Source of the DNA: Microbacterium terricola
Lineage (GTDB): Bacteria; Actinomycetota; Actinomycetes; Actinomycetales; Microbacteriaceae
Assembly (NCBI RefSeq): GCF_027943945.1
Contig: NZ_AP027141.1
Span: 1-64,000 of the forward strand
DNA: 64,000 bases
Direction: 5' to 3'
Below are positions 30,891 through 38,999 of this stretch, one piece after another. Below the pieces are notes generated by a model that was not told where the DNA came from, ran no database searches, and saw only the letters and a list, made by a program, of their open reading frames with translations. Within the stretch, counting starts at the first letter, position 1. Each line of letters starts with the position of its first letter. The translations under genes and the position numbers were made by a program.

Positions 30891-31397
30891 ATGCGGCCGA
30901 CGCCAATGAGATCAGCGAAGGTGGCCGTTCTGGGACTCTCTGTCGTCCTCCTAGCCGGGTGCAGCGCGGTGACATCGGCGTACGTCGCCGTCGATGGCGG
31001 CGACAACATGCTCACCGTTCCCGCACAGTGTCACTACGAGATCACCGAGGTGTTGATCAAGTACGCCGGTGATGAAGACGCGGACCTCGGGTTCGACGAC
31101 CTGACCACTGTCTGGTCCGCGAAGGCGGAGCCTGGGCACTCCTCGAAGGAGATCGTCCTCTTTCAACCCAACGTGGGATTCAGCACAGAACACCTCGTGA
31201 CCTCCATCGATACGAGTGAGGAGCTTGTGATCTGGTGGAAGGAACGGTGGGACGACGGCGACGAGTTCGAAGCCAGTCTGATCGGCGTCGTCGACGATCT
31301 GGAGGCCGAGGACGATGTCCTCTGGTTCGACGGAGTCACGAGCGTCGACACCTATGACAGAGAGGTCTCATCGCCCTTGGGGCGCTTCCGTTGCTGA
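30891..31397 (+). CDS. Putative lipoprotein of unknown function
   Basis: 168 residues from ATG 30891, which has GAAGG at good spacing. Signal peptide with lipobox LAGC (Cys24). The mature part is strongly acidic and Trp-containing (VIWWKERWDDGDEFEASL), with one further Cys near the start (AQCHYEITEV) and one at the very C-terminus (FRC), which may pair. Upstream in-frame ATGs at 30846 and 30873 are less likely. No family recognised. Confidence 0.6.
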   Translation: MRPTPMRSAKVAVLGLSVVLLAGCSAVTSAYVAVDGGDNMLTVPAQCHYEITEVLIKYAGDEDADLGFDDLTTVWSAKAEPGHSSKEIVLFQPNVGFSTEHLVTSIDTSEELVIWWKERWDDGDEFEASLIGVVDDLEAEDDVLWFDGVTSVDTYDREVSSPLGRFRC

Positions 31398-31497
31398 GCG
31401 CGAGCGCATTATCAGGCGGTGGAGTTCGCGCAGCAGGTCACGAGTCTGACACGCTCGACCCCGCACGCTCGCCGGTCGGTAAGCGCGCGATACATCA

Positions 31498-31956
31498 TCA
31501 CTGCCCTTCGATGACCGTTACCCAGACCACGTCGACCACGCATAGCCCGTTGTCTGTCTCCTGGTAGAAGACGTCGCCCGGGGTCACGGCTCCTTCGGTT
31601 TGACGTTCCACCGGAACGTAGACGTTGATGCTCCAGTCGGGGTCACGTGGAACTTGATCGGGCCAGTACTCGGAAACGAACTGCTCGGGTTCTTCGGGCG
31701 TGACCCCTTCCCAGTCCCGTGGTTCTCCCAGGGGCGGGTCCTGACCCGCACAGATGAAGGCTGAAGCGTCGCCGGCTGCAGCGGCGCGGGCGAATTGACT
31801 TGTCGTCTTGATCACTTCGGCGCCGTCAAAGCCCCAGATGAGGGCATCCAGAGCGCAACTCGAGAGGAACACCGAAAGTGACGCGACGGTCAGAACGGCC
31901 GTTGCTGCCCGCGCTCGTTTGAACCTCCTGCGGCGGTCCAGGTCGTCGATCTCCAC
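31498..31956 (-). CDS. Putative lipoprotein of unknown function
   Basis: 152 residues. A basic N-region (RRRRFKRAR), hydrophobic core and lipobox LSSC (Cys34) are followed by a mature part with FARAAAAGDASAFICAG, a pattern seen in secreted proteins that start with a small helical domain. The C-terminal half is beta-rich and ends VVWVTVIEGQ. GTG 31956 begins the frame. It converges with the previous lipoprotein gene over 100 bp. No domain assigned. Confidence 0.6.
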   Translation of the reverse strand: MEIDDLDRRRRFKRARAATAVLTVASLSVFLSSCALDALIWGFDGAEVIKTTSQFARAAAAGDASAFICAGQDPPLGEPRDWEGVTPEEPEQFVSEYWPDQVPRDPDWSINVYVPVERQTEGAVTPGDVFYQETDNGLCVVDVVWVTVIEGQ

Positions 31957-32176
31957 CCCCGGAGCGTAACTAGGGAGCGACCAATCGCCTCGTACCCGAG
32001 TCGCCGCCCGCGCGCCGGTCCGTAAACGGGCGATGGACGAGGGCCGCGCGGTCAGCGTGCACTAGGCGTGAGAGCGCTCGCCCTCGCGGCGATGAGTCAC
32101 CCGTGGTTGGCTACTGCAACGGCCTCATTGCGGACGTCCGCCGGGCCTGTTCGTTACCCTGGCGGCGCGGGGTTAG

Positions 32177-32548
32177 CTAGACCCATTCCGCTAGCGCGAG
32201 AAGTGTGCTTAGGCCAACGAGGACGAGCAGAAGCACGCCGCCCAGCCCGATTATCGCGATCATCAGCCAGCGAGGCACCCCGGGAGCAGCCGCACCGCTC
32301 GCGGTAGCCGTCTCGCCGTCGCGCGCGCGTAGCTCAGGGTCGAGATAGTCGTATTTCGGTTGAAGTCTCTGCACAACCACCGATGCCGGCAGGACGGACA
32401 AGATCGGAATCAGGCCGACGTATGCGTTGGACCTGTCGGTGTAGATGTCGAGCGCGATCACTCCAACAAAGATCACCACGCACGTAGCAACGACGGCTAT
32501 GAGAATGAGACGCAAGCGGCGTTGTCTGCGAGTTCCCTGCTTTCGCAC
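32177..32548 (-). CDS. Putative membrane protein
   Basis: 123 residues from GTG 32548 (a basic start, VRKQGTRRQRRLR). Three hydrophobic segments lie at about 14-36, 43-58 and 95-120. GTG 32590 would add 14 residues; neither start has a strong ribosome site. The coding sequence is visibly richer in A/T than core genes in this window. No family recognised. The 220 bp between it and the lipoprotein start at 31956 show nothing supported. Confidence 0.5.
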   Translation of the reverse strand: MRKQGTRRQRRLRLILIAVVATCVVIFVGVIALDIYTDRSNAYVGLIPILSVLPASVVVQRLQPKYDYLDPELRARDGETATASGAAAPGVPRWLMIAIIGLGGVLLLVLVGLSTLLALAEWV

Positions 32549-32680
32549 TGCACCCGATTCCGTTGAAAAGACTGGGCAAGAGTATGGCACTGTAACCCAT
32601 TCAGCCCCATGAAGTGGGCAATGGGACTCGAACAGGCTGTCCCGCGCCCGCTGGACCGTGGCTCCGCGCGGGGCTGCCCG

Positions 32681-33559
32681 CTACTGGCGGTATGGCGCGT
32701 CGGACAATCGGACGTCGATGTTCTGATTGTGGAAATGATCTGCGAGAAACCGCTTTAACGAGGCCTCAGCGCCCTCGTGCATGTCCGGTCCTATCCAAAT
32801 CTCCCGCACTGCTTCGCGCGGGAACGAAAGCGAGTAGTACGGCACGAGGGTCGAGCGGCGATCAGTGCGGTACTCGGCGCGCATGTGCTGGGATTGCAAG
32901 ACGAGTCGCCACTCCTGTTCCTCCTCGAATGCCCCATGCTTCACCGCGGCGAGCGAACTCTGCGCGAAAAGTGGCACCTCCGTCGAATTGGATGCATGTG
33001 GCACGGCTGGCAACGCGCCGTAGACCTCCTCAACCTCGGCCGCCACCCTCTGAATACCCTCCTCTCCGTAGCGGACGGGCATCAAGACAGGCGGCGGGTG
33101 ATTCCCTACCCCGGGCAATTCATCCCAGTAGCCGTCGCCAAGGAGGACTTGCCGCTGTGGGGCGGGGATGTCGGCGAGCACTCCCGCGTCAAACCCGATG
33201 CTGTATCCGCTCGCACCGTACGACCGCCACTGACTGAGAAGGTCTGGCTCCGTGCAAAAGCAGGCCACGAAGGGTGCGGCGAGGCCGTCGGTCACCGCGA
33301 GCCCGCGAAGATACTCTGCAACCTGTCGTGGCGAATCGTCGAGATCATCGGACGGTGGTCGTACCGCGACTCGGTCGGCGGCAGCCAACAGGGCATTGGA
33401 CACCGCCGCACGACCGAAAGCGAACTCCTGGCGATCGTTGAGATATCTAGCGTGGGTTGCCCATATCTTTCGGGTCTCAAGAATCTGAACCAGAGCCAGA
33501 CCACTTGTGTAGTGATAAATAGTCGCCGGCAGGGGTTCCGAGGGGCCGTGATGCGCCAT
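32681..33559 (-). CDS. DUF2971 domain protein
   Basis: 292-residue soluble protein. The N-terminal pattern IYHYTSGLALVQIL followed by WATHARYLNDRQEFAFG matches the DUF2971 family, as do CFCTEPDLLSQWRSYG and EEEQEWRLVL further on. DUF2971 proteins have no settled function and are frequent in accessory or mobile regions. I start at ATG 33559 (MAHHGPSEPLP); the frame is open upstream but that part is not similar to the family. It is divergent from the broken gene at 33658. Confidence 0.8.
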   Translation of the reverse strand: MAHHGPSEPLPATIYHYTSGLALVQILETRKIWATHARYLNDRQEFAFGRAAVSNALLAAADRVAVRPPSDDLDDSPRQVAEYLRGLAVTDGLAAPFVACFCTEPDLLSQWRSYGASGYSIGFDAGVLADIPAPQRQVLLGDGYWDELPGVGNHPPPVLMPVRYGEEGIQRVAAEVEEVYGALPAVPHASNSTEVPLFAQSSLAAVKHGAFEEEQEWRLVLQSQHMRAEYRTDRRSTLVPYYSLSFPREAVREIWIGPDMHEGAEASLKRFLADHFHNQNIDVRLSDAPYRQ

Positions 33560-33657
33560 ATCGCAGAGAGTACGGCTGACAGGCGACAGACACCACCGAT
33601 CGATCAGCGCAAGCTGGTCCGCGTGAGGGCGCGAGCTAGTCGCATACCTTTGCGGTT

Positions 33658-33930
33658 GTGACTCAATACGCGCGGCCAGCAATCCCGGATACGGTCTACC
33701 GCGATGAAGGGGGCGAGCCGATCGACTATGGGCACCGGTGGGGTGAGGAGTCGCCGTCGCAAGATGCGTACTCGCGCACGAGCAATTTGGAGCGGTTCGC
33801 GCCGCTCCACACCGTCGCCGAAGCGCTCATCGGTTGGGCGAGCCGCACATTCGACATCGTCGTTGAGCGCGACCTGGACGTGGCCGCGGATCGCGGAAAG
33901 TGCGTCGCGGGGTGTGAGTCGCACAGCTGA
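33658..33930 (+). pseudogene. 5' part of a DUF6226-like gene
   Basis: GTG 33658 begins MTQYARPAIPDTVYRD, continuing with a tyrosine- and proline-rich segment and ERFAPLHTVAEALIGW. This resembles the N-terminal half of the actinobacterial family I know as DUF6226 (roughly 200 residues in full). After about DLDVAAD the similarity stops and the frame ends at 33930. The matching downstream part is found on the opposite strand at 33976-34164, so the gene is broken. Confidence 0.55.
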
Positions 33931-33935
33931 AGTGA

Positions 33936-34457
33936 TGCTTTGCGGCGGGTACAGCACTCTTCGGCCTCCTCACCTTCAGCGGATGCGCGTCACCGTCTCC
34001 TCCCCTGGAGGGAACCGGCGCTTCTTCGGATCCTGTCTGTGAAAGACGTCGTCGTCGCAGGCGTCGCAGCCACAGGTCGGGAAGTGGAAGTCGTGCAGCA
34101 CACCGGCTCGCAAGTGCACGCCAGGAAACTCTGTGAGCACGAACGTCAGAGGGAGAACCCAGGCTCACCGCCACCCCGACGGAAGCCAATGCCGGCGACA
34201 CGGTCACGATCGAGGGGTCCCTTTGGGGGCGGTGCAATGACACGCCGAACGACCCCGCTGAGGAACCTTGGGACGAAGTGTCGCTCGTGTGGGTCGAGTC
34301 GGGGACTGAGACAAAGCTGGAAACGGCCGCACTGACAGACGGCACGTTCAGGCAGGACATCACAATCCCTGCAGACGCCACCCTGGGCGATGGAGTGGTG
34401 CGCGTCGTGGCGGAAGGGCTCACGCGCGAAGTGACCGTCGAAGTTACTGCCCGCTGA
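33936..34457 (+). pseudogene. Broken lipoprotein gene interrupted by an inverted fragment
   Basis: In one plus-strand frame, 33954-34043 reads LFGLLTFSGCASPSP, a lipoprotein signal end with lipobox FSGC, but no start codon precedes it before a stop at 33933. The same frame has a stop at 34134, then reopens from 34137 and reads LTATPTEANAGDTVTIEG ... VVRVVAEGLTREVTVEV to TGA 34455-34457, a typical immunoglobulin-like secreted tail. The middle is occupied by the minus-strand fragment 33976-34164. I read this as one lipoprotein gene cut by an inserted or inverted piece. Confidence 0.5.
33976..34164 (-). pseudogene. Inverted internal part of a DUF6226-like gene
   Basis: On the minus strand this reads LTFVLTEFPGVHLRAG, then VLHDFHFPTCGCDACDDD and a short unrelated tail to a stop at 33976-33978. 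The FPTCGCDAC cysteine motif and the preceding FPGV segment are what follows the N-terminal half at 33658-33930 in intact relatives as I recall them. It has no start codon and a stop lies just upstream (34165-34167). Confidence 0.5.
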
Positions 34458-34612
34458 CACCCTCGACCCTTGGCGCAGTTCGGCGAATCCGAGGTGTGCA
34501 ATCGATAACGGACGGGTGGGTAAGTCGTGCGAGTGGCGGTCGCTCAGCGTTCGAGTGAGACCCGTGAGTCACAGGCTGGGGGTGTGGCGCGACCGGCGAG
34601 TATTGTTCGCTG

Positions 34613-35263
34613 GTGCCCATTGACCCCGCGCTTCTCGAACGAGCCGACCGACTCCAGGCGGCCAGCCGTGAGCAGAATCGCCTCATCCGCGAAGGGCACC
34701 TTGGCCGTCGCGGGCAGAAGTCGGACGCCTACCTGGCGACGCTTGACGAATGGCGAGACGCGTATCGCGCATTCCATGAGCCCCTCACCGACCTGCCGGC
34801 GAGAATCCTGCGCGGCGGGCCGAGCGCCGTCGAGCAGGGCATCGTCTACCTGGAGTCCGCGCCCCGCTGCCACGGCTCCGGCTACCTGGCTGAGCGGGTG
34901 CTTCACCGCCTCTCGAGGGCGTCGCTCTCTAATGAGCAGTCGACCCGGTGTCGGGCGATCGTTGTGCAGTCCCTGACACACCGACAGGCACGCGGCTGGA
35001 ACGACATGGGCGCGCTCGCTGGCGCGGTGTGGACCCCAACCCTGGCGCGGGAGCTCTCCGCGCGAGCGGCGACCGATCCCGGGATGCTGAACGACGTCAG
35101 ACTGCTCGTGTGTCGCGTAGCCGCGTGGCTCGAATCGAACGGTGCGACACTCCCCATGGACGGGCTCACTGACGAGGCACGCGGTGAACCGCGCTGGCCA
35201 TCACCATGGGGTGGGCGGTGGCGCGCGTTATGGCGCGGCACGCGCCGAGGGCGGAGTGAGTGA
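34613..35263 (+). CDS. Hypothetical protein
   Basis: 216-residue soluble, largely helical protein starting MPIDPALLERADRLQ. It has an arginine-rich N-terminal half, a RCHGSGYLAERVLHRL segment (about 83-98) and a Trp/Arg-rich C-terminus (WRALWRGTRRG). No domain recognised and no membrane segment or signal. GTG 34613 is the best start but has no clear ribosome site. The following 229 bp to 35492 contain no supported feature. Confidence 0.5.
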   Translation: MPIDPALLERADRLQAASREQNRLIREGHLGRRGQKSDAYLATLDEWRDAYRAFHEPLTDLPARILRGGPSAVEQGIVYLESAPRCHGSGYLAERVLHRLSRASLSNEQSTRCRAIVVQSLTHRQARGWNDMGALAGAVWTPTLARELSARAATDPGMLNDVRLLVCRVAAWLESNGATLPMDGLTDEARGEPRWPSPWGGRWRALWRGTRRGRSE

Positions 35264-35492
35264 GCCGATGAACGGCAACGAGTCGAGCGTTCCTCAGCGT
35301 ATGGACTGGACGGTCTCGGTCCTTCAGTGATGAGTGTTTGGACCCCGACCGCGTCGTGCTCTCAGATCCGGGGATGATCGAGTCAACAGACGTCCTTGAC
35401 CGCCGCTCGCCTTCGTCCACCTGGGGTTCGCGATTGCCGGCGGGTTTACGGCGCTCTGTCGCCGGGTCGACCTCCCTCTCTACGATTGCCGC

Positions 35493-35825
35493 ATGCCCGA
35501 CAGGATCATGTTCGTCCACCTCAAGACTGGGTACGACACTGATGCGGGGCCATCGTGGATTAGCCGGGTGAGATTCACGAAATCCTGGCGCACGGCTTAC
35601 TTTCACGGGCGCACGCTTCGACGCGTGACCGGCACCGCGAACGCGAACTTCGATGCCAACTTCTACGATGTCGAGTCCGACGAGGGCTATTGGATATCGG
35701 GACCGAAGCGCGACCGGTCTGATGGCCGTTACCGCCACCAGAAGCCCATCATCGAGGAGGACGTCCGCGCGGAGTACGAGGCCTTCTTGGCCGGTGCGCC
35801 ATTGCCTGGTCGCGAAAGCGGGTAA
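35493..35825 (+). CDS. Conserved hypothetical protein
   Basis: 110-residue soluble protein: MPDRIMFVHLKTGYDTD, then RVRFTKSWRTAYFHGRTLRR, NFYDVESDEGYWISGPKRDR and a C-terminal EEDVRAEYEAFLAGAPLPG. Proteins with this pattern are scattered through Actinobacteria; no function is known to me. ATG 35493. Its 3' end is copied in truncated form at 27921-28023, and it lies near the right end of the 6.3-kb segment bounded by the two repeats. Confidence 0.7.
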   Translation: MPDRIMFVHLKTGYDTDAGPSWISRVRFTKSWRTAYFHGRTLRRVTGTANANFDANFYDVESDEGYWISGPKRDRSDGRYRHQKPIIEEDVRAEYEAFLAGAPLPGRESG

Positions 35826-35861
35826 CAGTTCCGGAGACAACCACCGACCGTATTGGGGTCG
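35759..35861. repeat. Parent copy of the right half of the 27.8-kb chimera
   Basis: 103-bp segment covering the last 22 codons of the gene 35493-35825 and 36 bp after its stop. It is about 95% identical to 27921-28023. Confidence 0.9.
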
Positions 35862-36102
35862 CTGACCGGGCGCTCGCACTAGCAACCACTTCGCCTCCAC
35901 GAGCGCATCGCCAACCGGGTAGCGGCCGCAGGCGTCGCGGTGAGCGGAGCGCGGGAACTCGACCGCCAACCAGCGCCGAGCGCGACCTCGCCCACAAGCC
36001 CCGCGCGATCATCAGCCCGGTGGAGGAGCCATAAGCGACACTCGCTTCGGCGCCTCTTGCGCGATGACAAGCCGCGAGCTGCGTCGGGCCCCACGTTGGT
36101 AC
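35862..36102. other. Gap with no supportable gene
   Basis: 240 bp between the repeat end and the next promoter. One frame reads ERDLAHKPRAIISPVEEP to a stop near 36033, which may be a decayed C-terminus, but it has no start and no recognisable family. Confidence 0.4.
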
Positions 36103-36147
36103 TTACAACTAGACCACCAATCGTCTTAGTATCGAATACTCGTTCTA
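36103..36147 (+). promoter_or_regulatory. Promoter with LexA-box-like sequence
   Basis: TTACAA (36103-36108), an 18-bp spacer and TAGTAT (36127-36132) resemble a sigma-70-type promoter. TCGAAT-ACTC-GTTCTA at 36132-36147 fits the actinobacterial LexA box (CGAAC-N4-GTTCG) with changes at two arm positions of that decamer, and overlaps the end of the -10 region, a usual repressor position. The ribosome site GGAGG follows at 36150. Confidence 0.5.
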
Positions 36148-36161
36148 ATGGAGGTTGCGTG

Positions 36162-36392
36162 ATGCTCGTCTCAATTCGTGAGGATATTCAAGTCTGGTGC
36201 GGTGGTGGCCGACCCGTGCGGATGTTCTGGCGAGGTGACCGGTGGCGAGTGATCGATGAACCCACGCGTGAGGACGGCGGGCTCTGGCAGGCCTGGCGGT
36301 TCACGGTTCGCAGCGAGCGAGACGCTCGAACAGCCGTCGTCGACGTTGAGGGGATCGAAGGCCGATGGGCGCTCGTGGCCGCATACGAGTGA
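36162..36392 (+). CDS. Small protein, DUF6504-like
   Basis: 76 residues: MLVSIREDIQVWCGGG, RPVRMFWRGDRWRVID, then WQAWRFTVRSE and a C-terminal IEGRWALVAAYE. The small all-beta pattern with xPVRxxWRGxxxxV resembles proteins I associate with DUF6504, which occur beside imuB/dnaE2 SOS mutagenesis genes in Actinobacteria; this assignment is tentative. ATG 36162 has GGAGG with 7-nt spacing. The LexA-box-like sequence just upstream agrees with SOS control. imuB and dnaE2 are not in the window. Confidence 0.6.
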   Translation: MLVSIREDIQVWCGGGRPVRMFWRGDRWRVIDEPTREDGGLWQAWRFTVRSERDARTAVVDVEGIEGRWALVAAYE

Positions 36393-36448
36393 TCGGCCAC
36401 GACGGGACAGGTGGGCAGCTGTCGGCGCCGAGATGAGGATCGGGCGAG

Positions 36449-36766
36449 GTGGGCACGAACCGCCGATACGCCACGCAGGTAGACGCGCGAATGGACCAAC
36501 GGATCGTCGAACGAGTCGCTGCCTCCGGCCCGCTGGATTCCCTCACGTTGCAGGAACTCCAGCTCGACCAGCTTCCCAAGACGGTAGATCCAGATCCGCG
36601 TGAGGTACTGGTCTGGGTGCGCTTCGGAAGAACACCCATCCAGGTCCGCGCGCGTGCCGTTCAATGGACCCCGCGAGCAGTCGGCATCACCTTCGAAATC
36701 GCCGGCACACGGCACCGGACGTGGGTGTGGGCGTCAGCGGTCGACGCATCCCGCACCGACACCTGA
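36449..36766 (+). CDS. Conserved hypothetical protein
   Basis: 105 residues. A basic start (MGTNRRYATQVDARMDQRIV) precedes a beta-rich C-terminal domain with VLVWVRFGRTPIQVRARAV and TWVWASAVDA. No function known. It lies 56 bp after the 36162 gene on the same strand and is probably co-transcribed from the LexA-box-like promoter. GTG 36449 is the likely start. It converges with the VOC gene. Confidence 0.6.
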   Translation: MGTNRRYATQVDARMDQRIVERVAASGPLDSLTLQELQLDQLPKTVDPDPREVLVWVRFGRTPIQVRARAVQWTPRAVGITFEIAGTRHRTWVWASAVDASRTDT

Positions 36767-36855
36767 GCCCGCGGGGCCAGCACGCAACCGAGCGGCGCCA
36801 TCCGCTGACCAAGCTGAACGGACCCGCGCCGCGAGGCCGGTCAAGCCCGCAACCG

Positions 36856-37524
36856 TCAGTCGTAGGTGTCGGTCCAGGACGCGATGTCGACGCCGTGATT
36901 GTCGGGTGACGCCAGCGACCACCACGCGGGGGCGTACGAATCGTCGACGAGCCTGCCGCCGGCGGCGAGTGCGGCATCCACCCGCGCCTTCGCCTGATCC
37001 GCGGGGACGAACACGTCGAAGTGCGTGCGCCCGCGCGCCGGGATGTCGCCGGTGATCGGGTTGAAGGCCAGTTGCGGTCCGCAGCGCAGCGGGTCGACAG
37101 CATCCGTGTCGCCGAACGGCTCGTATCCCAATGCGGCGGTGAAGAACGGTCGTGCGTCGGCCTGCGAGTGCTGGGCGACGTAGATGCCGATCGACTGCGG
37201 GCGCGAGGGATCGGCGACCAGCTGTAGCTCTGCGGCGGCCTGAGACACCGCGGCCGCGAAGGCCGGTGCGGCCGCGGGGATGCCCTCAGGGTTGCGGTAC
37301 GGCACCCGCACCACGATCCCCTCGGGTCGCACGTCGACGTCGGGCAGAACGCCGAACTGTTCAGCCGCGGCGACGATCGGGGCGATGAGAGCCGCCGCCT
37401 CGGTGAGCGAACTCGCGGTGAAGACGGACTGCGGGCCCGTGGCCGTCACCCGCCAGTCCGCGACGCCCGGCGCCCGGTGGAACTCGGCCGCGGAGATCAG
37501 ATCCGGTTCGCTCGTCTCGCCCAT
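36856..37524 (-). CDS. Pterin-4a-carbinolamine dehydratase-like / VOC fusion
   Basis: 222 residues. The N-terminal part (about 10-105) looks like a 4a-hydroxytetrahydrobiopterin-dehydratase domain (APGVADWRV, LIAPIVAAAEQFGVLPDVDVR). The C-terminal half (about 108-220) is a glyoxalase-like VOC domain (IGIYVAQHSQADARPFFTAAL, AWWSLASPDNHGVDIASW). The fusion is common in Actinobacteria and usually annotated as a VOC-family protein; the reaction is unknown. It marks the return to conserved chromosome. Confidence 0.8.
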   Translation of the reverse strand: MGETSEPDLISAAEFHRAPGVADWRVTATGPQSVFTASSLTEAAALIAPIVAAAEQFGVLPDVDVRPEGIVVRVPYRNPEGIPAAAPAFAAAVSQAAAELQLVADPSRPQSIGIYVAQHSQADARPFFTAALGYEPFGDTDAVDPLRCGPQLAFNPITGDIPARGRTHFDVFVPADQAKARVDAALAAGGRLVDDSYAPAWWSLASPDNHGVDIASWTDTYD

Positions 37525-37537
37525 GGCGTCTCCTTCG

Positions 37538-37777
37538 CTACTCGTCGCCGCGCAGCACCGTGATGAGCGCGATGAATCGGAACCATGCGATGCCCAGGAG
37601 GAGAACTCCCGCGACCCCCAGCACGAACACAGATGCGGGCATCACGCCGGCGTCGCCGGCCGCGTCGGCACGGACACCTTCTTGGAAGGCCTGCGACGCC
37701 GCGATCCCGACCGCGGCGAGCCCCACGACCGTGAAGACGACGGCGGCGGTGACGATCCGGGAGACGCGGGGAGCCAT
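37538..37777 (-). CDS. Small two-pass membrane protein
   Basis: 79 residues with hydrophobic segments at about 7-26 and 48-70 and an acidic loop (QEGVRADAAGDAG) between. It lies 13 bp upstream of the VOC gene on the same strand, so it is likely in the same transcript. No family recognised. Confidence 0.65.
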   Translation of the reverse strand: MAPRVSRIVTAAVVFTVVGLAAVGIAASQAFQEGVRADAAGDAGVMPASVFVLGVAGVLLLGIAWFRFIALITVLRGDE

Positions 37778-37842
37778 GCGGCCCAGCTTGTCGCACGGCG
37801 TCGGAGGGCGTCAACGGCGGCCGCGAGGACAGGAAGGGCGCG

Positions 37843-38340
37843 TCAGTGCCCGTCGAGGGCGGGCATGAGAGCGAACACGAGCTCGTCGACGTCGCGCCCG
37901 AGGCCGGGTGCGAACTCCGGGCCCCGCGAGACCTCGGTGAAGCCCTCCCGTTCAAGCACCGCGATCGCCGCCGCGTTGGGCGCGGCCACCCTGGCGTAGA
38001 GCGGGCGCTCCGGCTCGTGCGCGACGAGAAGCCGCAGCGCGGCGGTCGCGACTCCGCGGCGCCACGCGTTGCGGGCGATCCACACGGTCACCTCGCGGTC
38101 GCCGTCGACGGTGAAGCTCGCGGCGGTGCCGGCGAAGCCGCCGTTCTCGGTCACGACCTGCAGCCAGACGCCTGCACTCGAGCGCTCGCCCTCGATCCAG
38201 GCGTCGAAGGCCGCCCGGTCGTCCGGGTCGTCGGCGGTGAAGGCCGCCATCGCGACCGCATCGGGGTCGCGCATCATCTCGAAGACCGCGTCGAGGTCGT
38301 CTTCGTCGAGATCGCGCAGTTCGATGTGGCCCACGACCAC
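37843..38340 (-). CDS. GNAT-family N-acetyltransferase
   Basis: 165 residues with the GNAT fold: IELRDLDEDDLDAVFEMM at the N-terminus, then VWIARNAWRRGVATAALRLL, the acetyl-CoA pyrophosphate-binding motif A, and ARVAAPNAAAIAVLEREGF (motif B). It is of the RimJ/RimL-like type; the acceptor is unknown. It lies 20 bp downstream of the GntR regulator and may share its transcript. Confidence 0.88.
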   Translation of the reverse strand: MVVGHIELRDLDEDDLDAVFEMMRDPDAVAMAAFTADDPDDRAAFDAWIEGERSSAGVWLQVVTENGGFAGTAASFTVDGDREVTVWIARNAWRRGVATAALRLLVAHEPERPLYARVAAPNAAAIAVLEREGFTEVSRGPEFAPGLGRDVDELVFALMPALDGH

Positions 38341-38360
38341 ACGCTACCGAGCGGCAGCGG

Positions 38361-38999
38361 TCAACTGAACCCGTGCACCGCGCGGATGCGGGCCTCGGCC
38401 GCGGCGCCATCCCGCGCGGCGATCGCCTCACGTAGCTCCTCGTACGCCGCGGTGCGTTCGATCGGGCACTCGATGAAGGGATGCCAGCCGTCCAGGTTGT
38501 GCCGGATGGCCACCTGGGCCTCGGCCAGCACCCGCTTGAAGGCCTCGTTGTCGGTGGCGGCGGTCGCCGCATCCAGGAATGCGCCGCTGGCGAGCAGCAG
38601 CCGGTCCACGTCGCTCGCGCGTGACGCGTCGACGATGTCGTCGGCGCGCGCGAGGAGCTCGGCGATCTCGTCGTCGCTCGCGCGTTCGACCGACAGCCGC
38701 ACGACGTTGCCCATGAACAGGACGATGAAGTCGTGGGTGTCGGCGCGGCGCTTGGGGCTGCGCTCGCGCACGCGCGTGTAGCGATGGGGTGCGACCTCGA
38801 CCAGCCCCGCGCGCACGAGGCGCTGGAGGGCCTCGCGCACCGGCGTGCGCGAGACGCCGAGCATCGCGGCCAGATCCTGATCGCGCAGGCGCTCGCCGGC
38901 GGGGAGTGTCCCGTCGAGGATCGCTGCGGCCAGCCGTTCGTACACTTCGTCGCCGAGAACCGTGCCCTGGGGGTCGAGGGGAGCAAGCTTCGTCGTCAT
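38361..38999 (-). CDS. GntR-family transcriptional regulator (FadR type)
   Basis: 212 residues. The N-terminal winged helix (about 12-80) has [20 protein letters not shown], and an FCD-type helical effector domain (about 95-210) follows. The ligand is unknown. I chose ATG 38999 ([12 protein letters not shown]); a longer frame to 39047 adds residues unlike the family. A TACACT hexamer lies 10-15 bases before the ATG and may be its -10. A small inverted repeat at 39084-39099 is a candidate operator. Confidence 0.88.
   Translation of the reverse strand: MTTKLAPLDPQGTVLGDEVYERLAAAILDGTLPAGERLRDQDLAAMLGVSRTPVREALQRLVRAGLVEVAPHRYTRVRERSPKRRADTHDFIVLFMGNVVRLSVERASDDEIAELLARADDIVDASRASDVDRLLLASGAFLDAATAATDNEAFKRVLAEAQVAIRHNLDGWHPFIECPIERTAAYEELREAIAARDGAAAEARIRAVHGFS

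Noticed and set aside
32777..33661. Plus-strand frame of 294 codons opposite the DUF2971 gene
   Set aside because: Antisense reading of a recognisable DUF2971 protein.
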